Source: an uncultured Eubacteriales bacterium (GTDB lineage Bacteria; Bacillota; Clostridia; Oscillospirales; Acutalibacteraceae). Taken from it: a stretch of DNA of 64,000 nucleotides. This document shows positions 7,727 to 15,616 of the stretch, in pieces. Below the pieces are notes generated by a model. The model did no database searches and was not told the origin of the DNA. It was given only the letters and a program-made list of their open reading frames with translations. Both the position numbers and the translations under genes were made by a program. Positions within the stretch are counted from its first letter, which is position 1, and the number at the start of each line of letters is the position of its first letter. The stretch lies in the NCBI GenBank assembly GCA_934394855.1, contig CAKRRH010000002.1, positions 67,773 to 131,772 on the forward strand, read 5' to 3'.

Positions 7727-8989
7727 TTATTCTTCTTCCGATTCTTCATCATCGACAGGCTTAACCTTTACAATAACCTCAACGACGCGGTGTTCTTTTG
7801 TCCTTGTTACAAGCACGGTGAGATTTTGTACGCTGAACATATCGCCGACATCTGCGATTTTGCCGAGCCGTTCCATTACCCAACCGCCTACTGTTGACGA
7901 ATCGGTGTCGTCGGAAATGTTGAAATATTCCGCGAATTCGTCAAAATCCATTGAGCAAACGACCTTAAAGCAATCGTCGCCTGTTTTGACAATATCATGA
8001 GTCACGCTGTCATGCTCGTCCCATATTTCGCCGACCAACTCCTCAAGAATGTCCTCCATTGTCACAATGCCCTCTGTGCCGCCATATTCATCGGCAATGA
8101 CCGCCAAATGTGATTTTTCGCTTTGAAGCTTTTTGAGCAGATCGGACAGCGGCATTGAGCCTGTGATGAACATCGGCTCACCCATAACCTCTTCGACGGT
8201 TTTATCATGATGATAAACATAGTTGTGAAAATCTTTTTGGTTCAGGATACCGACGATGTTGTCAATGCTGTCACGGTAAACAGGCAGTCTTGAAAAGCCC
8301 GATTCAATGAATGTTTTTGAGATCTCGCCGTTTTTATCCTCAATATCAATCGCCGCAACATCGACTCTCGGAGTCAAAATATCTTCGGCGCAAAGATCGT
8401 TGAACTCGATCGCGCTTCTGATAAGCTCGCTTTCCTGTTCATTGATTCCGCCGTCATTTTTCGCAACATCAACGATCGTTAAAAGCTCATCCTCCGTCAT
8501 TACATTATTATTGTTGAATTTAAAGCATTTTGAAAGCAGCTTTTTCCAGCATGAAAAGAGAAAATTGAGCGGAGTGAGCAGCCACATCAAAAGGCGAATG
8601 TAAGGGTAGGAAAACATTGCGAATTTTTCCGGGCATTCCTTTGCAAGGCTCTTTGGTGTGATTTCGCCGAAAAGCAAAACGACCAGCGTTATTACAACAG
8701 TCGAAAGCGTTGCGCCGATGTCGCCGAAATGCTTGATGAAAAATACGGTTGCGACTGATGTGAGCGTGATGTTGACAATGTTGTTGCCGATCAAAACAGT
8801 CGAGAGCAGGTTGTCAAACTTATCTGCAAGCTCAAGCGTCTGTTTTGCCCGTTTGTTTCCGCTGTCAGCCATATTTTTCAGCCTGATTCGGTTAAGAGAG
8901 GAAAAGGCGGTTTCGGTTGAAGAGAAATATGCGCTGAGCAAAACCAGCACCGCCATGATAATCACAGTAATAATACTGTCGGTGTCCAT
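7727..8989 (-). CDS. CNNM/CorC (HlyC/CorC) family membrane protein with CBS pair
   Basis: 420 aa from the ATG at 8989. The N-terminal DUF21/CNNM transmembrane domain (about 1-190) starts MDTDSIITVIIMAVLVLLSAYFSS, then ETAFSSLNRIRLKN and NNIVNITLTSVATVFF. Two CBS domains follow (about 205-330; LTPRVDVAAID, FSRLPVYRDSIDNIVGIL, LLKKLQSEKSHLAVIADEYGGTEGIVTMEDILEELVGEIWDEHD). A CorC_HlyC C-terminal domain ends in a run of acidic residues. Family members transport or sense Mg2+/divalent cations. An in-frame upstream start would add an atypical leader. Confidence 0.9.
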   Translation of the reverse strand: MDTDSIITVIIMAVLVLLSAYFSSTETAFSSLNRIRLKNMADSGNKRAKQTLELADKFDNLLSTVLIGNNIVNITLTSVATVFFIKHFGDIGATLSTVVITLVVLLFGEITPKSLAKECPEKFAMFSYPYIRLLMWLLTPLNFLFSCWKKLLSKCFKFNNNNVMTEDELLTIVDVAKNDGGINEQESELIRSAIEFNDLCAEDILTPRVDVAAIDIEDKNGEISKTFIESGFSRLPVYRDSIDNIVGILNQKDFHNYVYHHDKTVEEVMGEPMFITGSMPLSDLLKKLQSEKSHLAVIADEYGGTEGIVTMEDILEELVGEIWDEHDSVTHDIVKTGDDCFKVVCSMDFDEFAEYFNISDDTDSSTVGGWVMERLGKIADVGDMFSVQNLTVLVTRTKEHRVVEVIVKVKPVDDEESEEE

Positions 8990-9113
8990 AAGACAGAAAA
9001 TCCCTTTCGTTATTAAAATATATACATTATATTTTATCAAAAAATTTCCTCTTTTGCAATAATAAATTATCATAAAAATGTCATGATTATTATATGATTA
9101 TGAACTCGTTGTT

Positions 9114-9152
9114 AATAATGCACAAAAACAGACTTCAAAATAGTGCATTATT
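9114..9152. repeat. 10-bp inverted repeat upstream of the glnN promoter
   Basis: AATAATGCAC (9114-9123) and GTGCATTATT (9143-9152) are perfect arms separated by 19 bp, ending 15 bp before the glnN -35 box. It could be an operator for a nitrogen regulator, or a hairpin in the leader of the divergent CorC gene. No U-run favours a terminator. Confidence 0.5.
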
Positions 9153-9167
9153 CGACATAAAAAGGGG

Positions 9168-9196
9168 TTGACTTTTGGGTTAAATGAGCATATAAT
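9168..9196 (+). promoter_or_regulatory. promoter of glnN
   Basis: TTGACT (9168-9173), a 17-bp spacer, then a perfect TATAAT (9191-9196). The predicted transcript starts at about 9203, immediately before the attenuator-like leader. Confidence 0.85.
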
Positions 9197-9204
9197 ATCA
9201 GCAT

Positions 9205-9252
9205 AGACAGCAAAGGCGCTGTGAACCGAAGGGTTCATGGCGTCTTTTTCTT
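9205..9252 (+). promoter_or_regulatory. attenuator-like leader of glnN (AAAGGC hexaloop hairpin versus terminator)
   Basis: Two exclusive structures are visible. The first is a small hairpin: ACAGC (9207-9211), hexaloop AAAGGC (9212-9217), GCTGT (9218-9222). The second is a 16-bp terminator hairpin, 9212-9227 with 9232-9247, tetraloop GAAG, wobbles but no mismatch, followed by a T-run. The terminator 5' arm includes the hexaloop and the 3' arm of the first hairpin, so stabilising the first would let transcription read on. This is the logic of ANTAR-type antitermination, where proteins bind hexaloops with A at position 1 and G at position 4, as here. No ANTAR gene is in the window. Confidence 0.7.
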
Positions 9253-9277
9253 TTTATAAATTTAGGAGGTCTTTATT

Positions 9278-11368
9278 ATGAAAAATGTACCGGAACTCTT
9301 CGGCAGCATGGTCTTCAACGACAGAGTCATGCAGGATAAACTGCCGAAAGATGTCTACAAAAAACTGAAGCATACTATCAAGAACGGCGATCCGATCGAG
9401 CTTGATATTGCAAATGTTGTTGCTCATGCAATGAAAGAATGGGCAATCGAGAAAGGCGCAACGCACTTTACTCATTGGTTCCAGCCGATGACCGGTGTTA
9501 CTGCAGAAAAACACGACAGCTTCATTTCTCCGGACGGCAACGGCAACGTTATAATGTCGTTTTCGGGCAAAGAGCTTGTTAAGGGCGAGCCTGATGCATC
9601 AAGCTTTCCGTCGGGCGGCATCCGTGCAACATTTGAAGCAAGAGGCTACACCGCATGGGACCCGACCTCATATGCATTCGTAAAAGACGGTTCACTTTGC
9701 ATTCCGACCGCATTTTGCTCATATACAGGTGAGGCGCTTGATAAGAAAACTCCGCTTCTTCGTTCAATGGAAGCGCTCAGCACTCAGGCAATGAGAATTT
9801 TGAAATTGTTCGGAAACGACACAGGCGTTAAAAATGTTGTTACAACAGTCGGACCCGAACAGGAATATTTCCTTGTTGACCGTGACGTATATTTGCAGAG
9901 ACCTGACTTGATTTATACAGGACGCACACTTTTCGGTGCCCGTCCTCCGAAAGGACAGGAGCTTGACGACCACTACTTCGGTCAGATCAAAACCCGTGTT
10001 TCGGAATATATGAAAGACCTCGACGAAGAGCTTTGGAAGCTCGGAATCAATGCTAAAACAAAGCATAACGAGGTTGCACCGGCACAGCATGAGTTGGCTC
10101 CGGTGTTTGATACCACAAATGTTGCGACCGATCACAACCAGCTTACAATGGAGATCATGAAAAAGGTTGCAGAACGTCATAACATGGCTTGTCTGCTTCA
10201 TGAAAAACCGTTTGCGGGCGTCAACGGTTCGGGCAAACATAATAACTGGTCAATTTCGACCAACACAGGCAAAAACCTGTTGGAGCCGGGCGCTACTCCA
10301 TATGAAAACGCTCAGTTCCTCCTCTTCTTGATTGCTGTAATCAAAGCGGTTGACGAAAATCAGGATTTGATGAGAATTTCGGTTGCTTCAGCCGGCAATG
10401 ATCATCGACTCGGTGCTAACGAAGCACCTCCGGCAATCATCTCGATGTTTGTCGGCGACGAGCTTGAGGCAATTCTTGAGGCGCTTGAGGCAGGCGTTGT
10501 TTATAAAGGTACCGAGAAGGTAGAAATGGACATCGGTTCGACCGTTTTGCCGAACTTCCCGAGAGATACCACAGACAGAAACAGAACTTCGCCGTTTGCT
10601 TTCACCGGCAACAAATTTGAGTTCAGATCGCTTGGTTCCGCTCAGTCAATCGCAGGTCCGAACATCATTCTTAACACAATCGTCGCAGAAGCTCTTGATG
10701 AGTTTGCAGACAGACTTGAAAAAGCTGATGACTTCAAGAAAGAAGTTCGTGAAATCATTCAGGAAACAATCAAGAAGCATAAGAGAATCATCTTCAACGG
10801 CGACGGATATTCGGCAGAATGGGAGAAAGAAGCTGAAAAGAGAGGTCTTCTTAACTACAAGACAACTCCGGACGCACTTCCGCACTTTGCCGATGAGAAG
10901 AACGTTAAGCTGTTCACAAAATATCATGTATTCACCGAAAAAGAACTTGAATCTCGTGTTGAGATCATGCTTGAGAATTACTCAAAGACAATTCATATCG
11001 AAGCGCTCACAATGATCGACATGATCAAGAAAGATGTAATTCCGGCGGCTGTCGGTTATCAGTCAGAGCTTGTAAGCCTGGTTGCAGGCAAAAAGGCAAT
11101 CGGCGTTTCGGACGAAATGGAATCGAAAATTCTCGACAAGTTGGTTAAGCTTTCAAACGGTATGTATAAGAAGCTCGGCGATTTGGAAGACGCTGTTGTC
11201 GAAACAAGCGCTGAGACAGATGACCTTAAACTTGCACAGGCAAACAGAGATAAAGTATTTGCCGCAATGCAGGAGCTCCGTGCGATTGTCGATGAGCTTG
11301 AAACCGTTGTCTCGGCTGAATATTGGACATTGCCGACCTACGGTGAAATGCTTTACAGCATTCTTTAA
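9278..11368 (+). CDS. glnN: glutamine synthetase type III (GlnN)
   Basis: 696 aa, the size of GSIII (about 700 aa) and not of GSI (about 450). It shows the GSIII N-terminal block (PELFGSMVFNDRVMQDKLPKDVYKKLK), THWFQPMTG, PSGGIRATFEARGYTAWDP, the catalytic-core motifs GPEQEYFLVD, NEVAPAQHELAPVF and the glutamate-binding region KPFAGVNGSGKHNNWS, and a C-terminal helical extension. It makes glutamine from glutamate, ammonia and ATP. AGGAGG at 9264-9269 precedes ATG 9278. It is next to the ammonium transporter gene, and both have similar leaders, which points to shared nitrogen control. Confidence 0.96.
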   Translation: MKNVPELFGSMVFNDRVMQDKLPKDVYKKLKHTIKNGDPIELDIANVVAHAMKEWAIEKGATHFTHWFQPMTGVTAEKHDSFISPDGNGNVIMSFSGKELVKGEPDASSFPSGGIRATFEARGYTAWDPTSYAFVKDGSLCIPTAFCSYTGEALDKKTPLLRSMEALSTQAMRILKLFGNDTGVKNVVTTVGPEQEYFLVDRDVYLQRPDLIYTGRTLFGARPPKGQELDDHYFGQIKTRVSEYMKDLDEELWKLGINAKTKHNEVAPAQHELAPVFDTTNVATDHNQLTMEIMKKVAERHNMACLLHEKPFAGVNGSGKHNNWSISTNTGKNLLEPGATPYENAQFLLFLIAVIKAVDENQDLMRISVASAGNDHRLGANEAPPAIISMFVGDELEAILEALEAGVVYKGTEKVEMDIGSTVLPNFPRDTTDRNRTSPFAFTGNKFEFRSLGSAQSIAGPNIILNTIVAEALDEFADRLEKADDFKKEVREIIQETIKKHKRIIFNGDGYSAEWEKEAEKRGLLNYKTTPDALPHFADEKNVKLFTKYHVFTEKELESRVEIMLENYSKTIHIEALTMIDMIKKDVIPAAVGYQSELVSLVAGKKAIGVSDEMESKILDKLVKLSNGMYKKLGDLEDAVVETSAETDDLKLAQANRDKVFAAMQELRAIVDELETVVSAEYWTLPTYGEMLYSIL

Positions 11369-11391
11369 TGTAAACAATAAAACATTATATT

Positions 11392-11465
11392 AACACACAA
11401 AGGCGTGTGTACGAAGGATAGCGGTTGCTGCGACTGCATATCCCTTGTGCATACGCCTTAATTTT
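11392..11465 (+). promoter_or_regulatory. attenuator-like leader of the ammonium transporter gene
   Basis: ACACAC (11393-11398), hexaloop AAAGGC (11399-11404), GTGTGT (11405-11410). An alternative long hairpin, 11400-11420 with 11439-11459, has about 20 bp with three wobbles and one mismatch, followed by TTAATTTTAT, a weak U-rich tail. CGAAGG follows the AAAGGC loop by a similar distance as in the glnN leader (13 versus 15 nt). The same design before two adjacent nitrogen genes is the main support. No clear -35/-10 pair was found between the glnN stop and the hairpin, so it may also act on read-through from glnN. Confidence 0.6.
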
Positions 11466-11503
11466 ATAGATAAAATACTTCTAATTTAAAGGAGAGATTC
11501 AAT

Positions 11504-13270
11504 ATGTCACTCGAATCATTGAACTCAAGCCTATGGGGCGTCTGGTTCCTCATCGGCGCTGCACTTGTATTTTGGATGCAAGCCGGTTTTGCAATGGTAG
11601 AAGCCGGTTTCACCAGAGCAAAAAATACCGGTAACATCATCATGAAAAACTTGATGGACTTCTGTATCGGTACTGTAATGTTCATTCTCATCGGTTTTGG
11701 TTTGCTTTTAGGCGAAGATGTTGTCGGACTTATCGGCGCACCTGGCTTTGATATATTCACAGCATATCAGAGCTTTGACTGGTCAAACTTCGTGTTCAAC
11801 CTTGTATTCTGCGCTACAACGGCAACAATCGTTTCCGGTGCAATGGCTGAACGCACAAAGTTCCTTTCATACTGCATCTATTCGGCAGTTATCTCAGCAC
11901 TCATCTACCCGATCGAAGCTCACTGGATCTGGGGCGGCGGCTGGCTTGCACAGCTCGGTTTCCACGATTTCGCAGGCTCATGTGCAATACATATGGTAGG
12001 CGGTTTGTCAGCGCTCATCGGTGCTAAAATTCTTGGACCGCGTATCGGTAAGTTCAAAAAGGACAAAAACGGCAAAGTTACAAAAGTCAACGCAGTTCCC
12101 GGTCACAACATCGCTCTCGGTGCTTTGGGTGTATTCATCCTTTGGCTCGGCTGGTACGGATTTAACGGTGCTGCCGCAACATCGGTTGACGAACTCGCTT
12201 CAATCTTCCTTACAACAACAGTTGCTCCGGCAGTTGCAACAGTTGTATGCATGATCTTTACTTGGGTTAAATATGGCAAGCCTGATGTTTCAATGTGCCT
12301 TAACGCATCACTTGCAGGTCTTGTTGCAATCACAGCTCCCTGCGATGTTACAGACGCACTCGGTGCAACGATCATCGGTGCAGTCGCAGGTGTGCTTGTA
12401 GTATTCGGCGTATGGTTCCTTGACCACAAGCTCCATGTTGATGACCCGGTTGGTGCTGTTGCAGTTCACTTCATGAACGGACTTTGGGGCACAATCGCAG
12501 TTGGTCTTTTCGCAACAGATACAGCACCTGCATTTGCAAGAGGCGTTGCAGGCGGCGCTAACCAAATCGCAGCAAAAGGCTTGTTCTATGGCGGTGGATT
12601 CCACCAGCTCGGTTTGCAGTTACTCGGTGTGCTTTCAGTATGCGCTTGGACTGCAGTTACAATCACAATTACATTCCTTATCATCAAAGCAACAGTTGGT
12701 ATCAGAGTATCTCGTGAAGAGGAAATCGAAGGTCTTGACAGGACAGAGCATGGTCTTGTATCGGCATATGCAGGCTTTGAGATGTCGGTTGAAGACAGCG
12801 TATTCACAGGTGATGAATATGTTGCACCGGCACTTGATGAAAATGCAGTATCAATGGACGAGGCAGTTCCGGTAGTTGTAAAATCTGCTCCTAAAACTGC
12901 AACTGCTTCCGATGTGAAGATGACTAAGGTTGAGCTTGTAATCAAACAGCAAAGACTTGAGGCTCTCAAAGATGCAATGATGGCAATCGGCATTACCGGT
13001 ATGACGGTAACAAATGTAATGGGTTGCGGCGCTCAAAAGGGCAAACCGGAATATTATCGCGGTGTTGTTCAAGAGGTTAGCTTGCTTCCGAAGGTTCAGG
13101 TTGACATTGTTGTATGCAAAGTACCTGTTAAGCTTGTTGTTGAAACAGCTAAGAAGGTTCTTTACACAGGACATATCGGCGACGGTAAAATCTTTGTATA
13201 TGATGTCGAGAATGTAATCAAGGTTCGCACCGGCGAAGAAGGCTACGACGCTTTGCAGGATGAAGAATAA
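11504..13270 (+). CDS. amt: ammonium transporter with fused P-II signalling domain
   Basis: 588 aa; a plain Amt has about 400-450. Residues 1 to about 410 are an Amt/Rh channel with 11 predicted helices and family motifs (WMQAGFAMVEAGFTRAKN, IYPIEAHWIWGGGWL, DFAGSCAIHMVGGLSALIGA, AVHFMNGLWGT). After HGLVSAYAGFE comes a linker (about 425-470, acidic then Ala/Lys rich). Residues about 474-580 match P-II (GlnB/GlnK): KVELVIKQQRLEALKDAM at the start, a T-loop GAQKGKPEYYRGV including the usual uridylylation tyrosine, and TGHIGDGKIFVYDV. Separate GlnK plugs AmtB; here the plug is covalently attached. Gene lies 136 bp after glnN. Confidence 0.94.
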   Translation: MSLESLNSSLWGVWFLIGAALVFWMQAGFAMVEAGFTRAKNTGNIIMKNLMDFCIGTVMFILIGFGLLLGEDVVGLIGAPGFDIFTAYQSFDWSNFVFNLVFCATTATIVSGAMAERTKFLSYCIYSAVISALIYPIEAHWIWGGGWLAQLGFHDFAGSCAIHMVGGLSALIGAKILGPRIGKFKKDKNGKVTKVNAVPGHNIALGALGVFILWLGWYGFNGAAATSVDELASIFLTTTVAPAVATVVCMIFTWVKYGKPDVSMCLNASLAGLVAITAPCDVTDALGATIIGAVAGVLVVFGVWFLDHKLHVDDPVGAVAVHFMNGLWGTIAVGLFATDTAPAFARGVAGGANQIAAKGLFYGGGFHQLGLQLLGVLSVCAWTAVTITITFLIIKATVGIRVSREEEIEGLDRTEHGLVSAYAGFEMSVEDSVFTGDEYVAPALDENAVSMDEAVPVVVKSAPKTATASDVKMTKVELVIKQQRLEALKDAMMAIGITGMTVTNVMGCGAQKGKPEYYRGVVQEVSLLPKVQVDIVVCKVPVKLVVETAKKVLYTGHIGDGKIFVYDVENVIKVRTGEEGYDALQDEE

Positions 13271-13327
13271 ATTTTAAGACATTTCGCAGCTGTCTTAATT
13301 TGCGACATCAAAAATACAGTTTAATTT

Positions 13328-13399
13328 AAAATCCGCTGTGGGCTTGACAGTCCGTCTGACAGTTTGTCTGACAATATGTCAATGCTCACGGCGGATTTT
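13328..13399 (+). terminator. terminator after amt with a repeat-filled loop
   Basis: Arms 13328-13349 and 13377-13399 pair over about 22 bp with two wobbles and one bulge and end in TTTTTT. The loop holds short direct repeats of GTCTGACA (13354-13361 and 13366-13373). Confidence 0.85.
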
Positions 13400-13418
13400 T
13401 TGTGCATTTCCTTTTGAC

Positions 13419-13447
13419 TTGAAATGGCGTTTATTATAGGGTATAAT
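13419..13447 (+). promoter_or_regulatory. promoter of the first two-component operon
   Basis: TTGAAA (13419-13424), 17-bp spacer, TATAAT (13442-13447), 86 bp before the response regulator ATG. Confidence 0.75.
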
Positions 13448-13532
13448 CAAAAATAATGACGGCTTTTAATGTAGATTTTAAGTTAGCAGGCTATCTTTAT
13501 AATATAAAATACTCAAAAAGGACTGAGATGAT

Positions 13533-14207
13533 ATGAGATTGTTGCTTGCAGAGGACGAAAAAGAGCTTTCAAACGCACTTGTGGCAATTTTGAAGCATAA
13601 TAATTATTCGGTTGACGCAGTCTATGACGGCGAAGCGGCATATGAATATGGTCTGGCTGAGAATTATGACGGAATAATTCTTGATATAATGATGCCGAAA
13701 ATGAACGGAATCGAGGTTTTAAAGCAGCTTCGACAGAATAAAATAACGACTCCGATTTTGATGTTGACAGCCAAAAGCGAAATCGAGGATAAAATCAACG
13801 GGCTTGATTCGGGCGCCGATGATTATTTGACAAAGCCGTTTAACATGGGCGAATTGCTTGCAAGAGTCAGGGCGATTTGCCGAAGAAAGAGCGATGTTAA
13901 GCCGACGCACCTAAAATGCGGCAACACGACCCTTGACCCGACGACCTATGAGCTTAAAACCGAACACGGCTCGATCAGGCTTGGCAACAAGGAATTTCAG
14001 ATGCTTGAAATGCTGATGAGCAACTTTGGCAGGCTTATTTCGACCGAACAGTTCATGGAGCGGATATGGGGCTATGATTCGGACGCCGAAATCAATGTCG
14101 TTTGGGTATATGTATCGTATCTTCGCAAAAAGCTGTCGCAAATCAAGTCAAATGTGGAGATCAAGGCGACCCGTTCAGTCGGCTATTCGCTGATCGTTTC
14201 CGAATGA
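13533..14207 (+). CDS. response regulator, OmpR/PhoB family
   Basis: 224 aa. The receiver domain (1-115) has the acidic pair E7/D8, the phospho-acceptor Asp in IILDIMMPKMNG, Thr in MLTAKS and Lys in LTKPF. A winged-helix DNA-binding domain (about 127-222) follows, with LGNKEFQMLEMLMSN and VWVYVSYLRKKL. It is followed after 18 nt by a histidine kinase, its presumed partner. The regulon is unknown; no target gene is adjacent. Confidence 0.95.
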   Translation: MRLLLAEDEKELSNALVAILKHNNYSVDAVYDGEAAYEYGLAENYDGIILDIMMPKMNGIEVLKQLRQNKITTPILMLTAKSEIEDKINGLDSGADDYLTKPFNMGELLARVRAICRRKSDVKPTHLKCGNTTLDPTTYELKTEHGSIRLGNKEFQMLEMLMSNFGRLISTEQFMERIWGYDSDAEINVVWVYVSYLRKKLSQIKSNVEIKATRSVGYSLIVSE

Positions 14208-14225
14208 TAAATCGGGGTGTGCTTA

Positions 14226-15557
14226 ATGATTAAAAAATTACAACATAAATTCATTTTAATCTCAATGCTCAGCGTGCTTTGCGTAATTGTGCTGGTGATC
14301 GGCTCAATCAACGCAATAAATTTCTACCAAAAATCCCGTGAGCAGAACGATATGCTTGAATTTTTGACAAGCAACGACGGTTCGTTCCCGAATTTCAAGC
14401 AGATGAAGGACAATGTTACTCCGCCCGAAATGAAAGGTGAGAATAACGGTGAAAACGGCGAAAATATTGATTCGAACACGGCGCCCGAGCCGAAGGATGA
14501 TGATAATGTCAGAGCACCGAGAATGAATGCGGAAACCAAGTTTAAAACCCGATTTTTTGCGGTTTTTGCAGATGAAAACAACAATATCACAACGGTGCGA
14601 ACCGACAACATTGCCGCAGTCGATGAGAGCGAGGCAACGGAATATGCGAGCAATATTCTGAAAAGCGGCAGCAGCGGCGGCTGGTCGGGAATATATAAAT
14701 ATCGTGTTGTTACAACGAGCGATAATAATAAACTGATTGTGTTTCTTGATTGCACCGAAGATATAAACGCAGGCAAAACCTTGCTTTTAATATCGCTGGT
14801 AATCGGTGCGGCAAGCCTTTTGATCGTACTTTTGCTTGTGTCGCTTTTCTCGAAAAAGGCAATCAAGCCGTTTGCCGAGAGCGTTGAAAAGCAAAAGCAA
14901 TTTATCACCGACGCGTCGCATGAAATTAAAACTCCGCTTGCGATCATATCCGCAAATGCCGATGTTTTGAGCATAACGGAGGGTGAAAACGAATGGATTA
15001 CCAGCATTCAAAATCAAACAAGGCGACTGTCACGGCTTGTGAAAAATTTGGTTTCGCTTGCAAAAATGGACGAAGAAAACACTCGTCTGTCATTTGAAAA
15101 ATTTAATCTCAGCGAAGCAATGCTTGATACATCAGCGTCGTTTGACCCGGTTGCTCAAAAATACGGCAAAACGATTGCAGATGAGATTGAACCCGATTTG
15201 ATGATGAACGGAAACGAAGAAACGATTCGCCAACTTGCCTCGATTTTGCTTGATAATGCAGTCAAATATTCGCTAAATGACAGCGAAATCAAGGTTCGGA
15301 TTTACAAAAAGTCGAAATCGGTGCATATTGAGGTGTCAAACAAGGCGGATAATGTTGATGAGAAAAACTTAAATCGGCTGTTTGACCGTTTTTACAGAAG
15401 TGATGAGGCTCGTGCCCGTGCCGAAAATGATGTCGGCGGTTATGGCGTCGGGCTGTCGATTGCAAAGGCGATCGTCGGTCATCACAAGGGCAAAATCAGC
15501 GCGTCATATGACAACAACCTTTTGACAATGACGGTAGTTTTGCCGCAAAATATTTAG
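14226..15557 (+). CDS. sensor histidine kinase
   Basis: 443 aa from ATG 14226; GGGGTG at 14214-14219 is the RBS, and the in-frame GTG at 14217 lies inside it. Two membrane helices (about 10-30 and 183-206) bracket an extracytoplasmic sensor of about 150 aa rich in Asn, Glu and Asp. The HisKA box is DASHEIKTPLAIISANADVL. The ATPase domain has the N box (LASILLDNAVKYS), and GGYGVGLSIAKAIVGHHKG. The ligand is not evident. It pairs with the upstream response regulator. Confidence 0.94.
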   Translation: MIKKLQHKFILISMLSVLCVIVLVIGSINAINFYQKSREQNDMLEFLTSNDGSFPNFKQMKDNVTPPEMKGENNGENGENIDSNTAPEPKDDDNVRAPRMNAETKFKTRFFAVFADENNNITTVRTDNIAAVDESEATEYASNILKSGSSGGWSGIYKYRVVTTSDNNKLIVFLDCTEDINAGKTLLLISLVIGAASLLIVLLLVSLFSKKAIKPFAESVEKQKQFITDASHEIKTPLAIISANADVLSITEGENEWITSIQNQTRRLSRLVKNLVSLAKMDEENTRLSFEKFNLSEAMLDTSASFDPVAQKYGKTIADEIEPDLMMNGNEETIRQLASILLDNAVKYSLNDSEIKVRIYKKSKSVHIEVSNKADNVDEKNLNRLFDRFYRSDEARARAENDVGGYGVGLSIAKAIVGHHKGKISASYDNNLLTMTVVLPQNI

Positions 15558-15567
15558 TATAAAAAAA

Positions 15568-15599
15568 TCCGACAGAAAGGAGCGATTCTTTCTGTCGGA
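15568..15599. terminator. bidirectional terminator between kinase and glycosyltransferase
   Basis: TCCGACAGAAAG (15568-15579) and CTTTCTGTCGGA (15588-15599), 12 bp perfect, with A-run before and T-rich sequence after; it lies between convergent genes. Confidence 0.88.
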
Positions 15600-15616
15600 C
15601 TATTGTTTTTATCTTA

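Noticed and set aside
14324..15007. 227-aa minus-strand frame opposite the histidine kinase
   Set aside because: The Ser/Leu-rich reading is an antisense effect; the kinase motifs on the plus strand are decisive.
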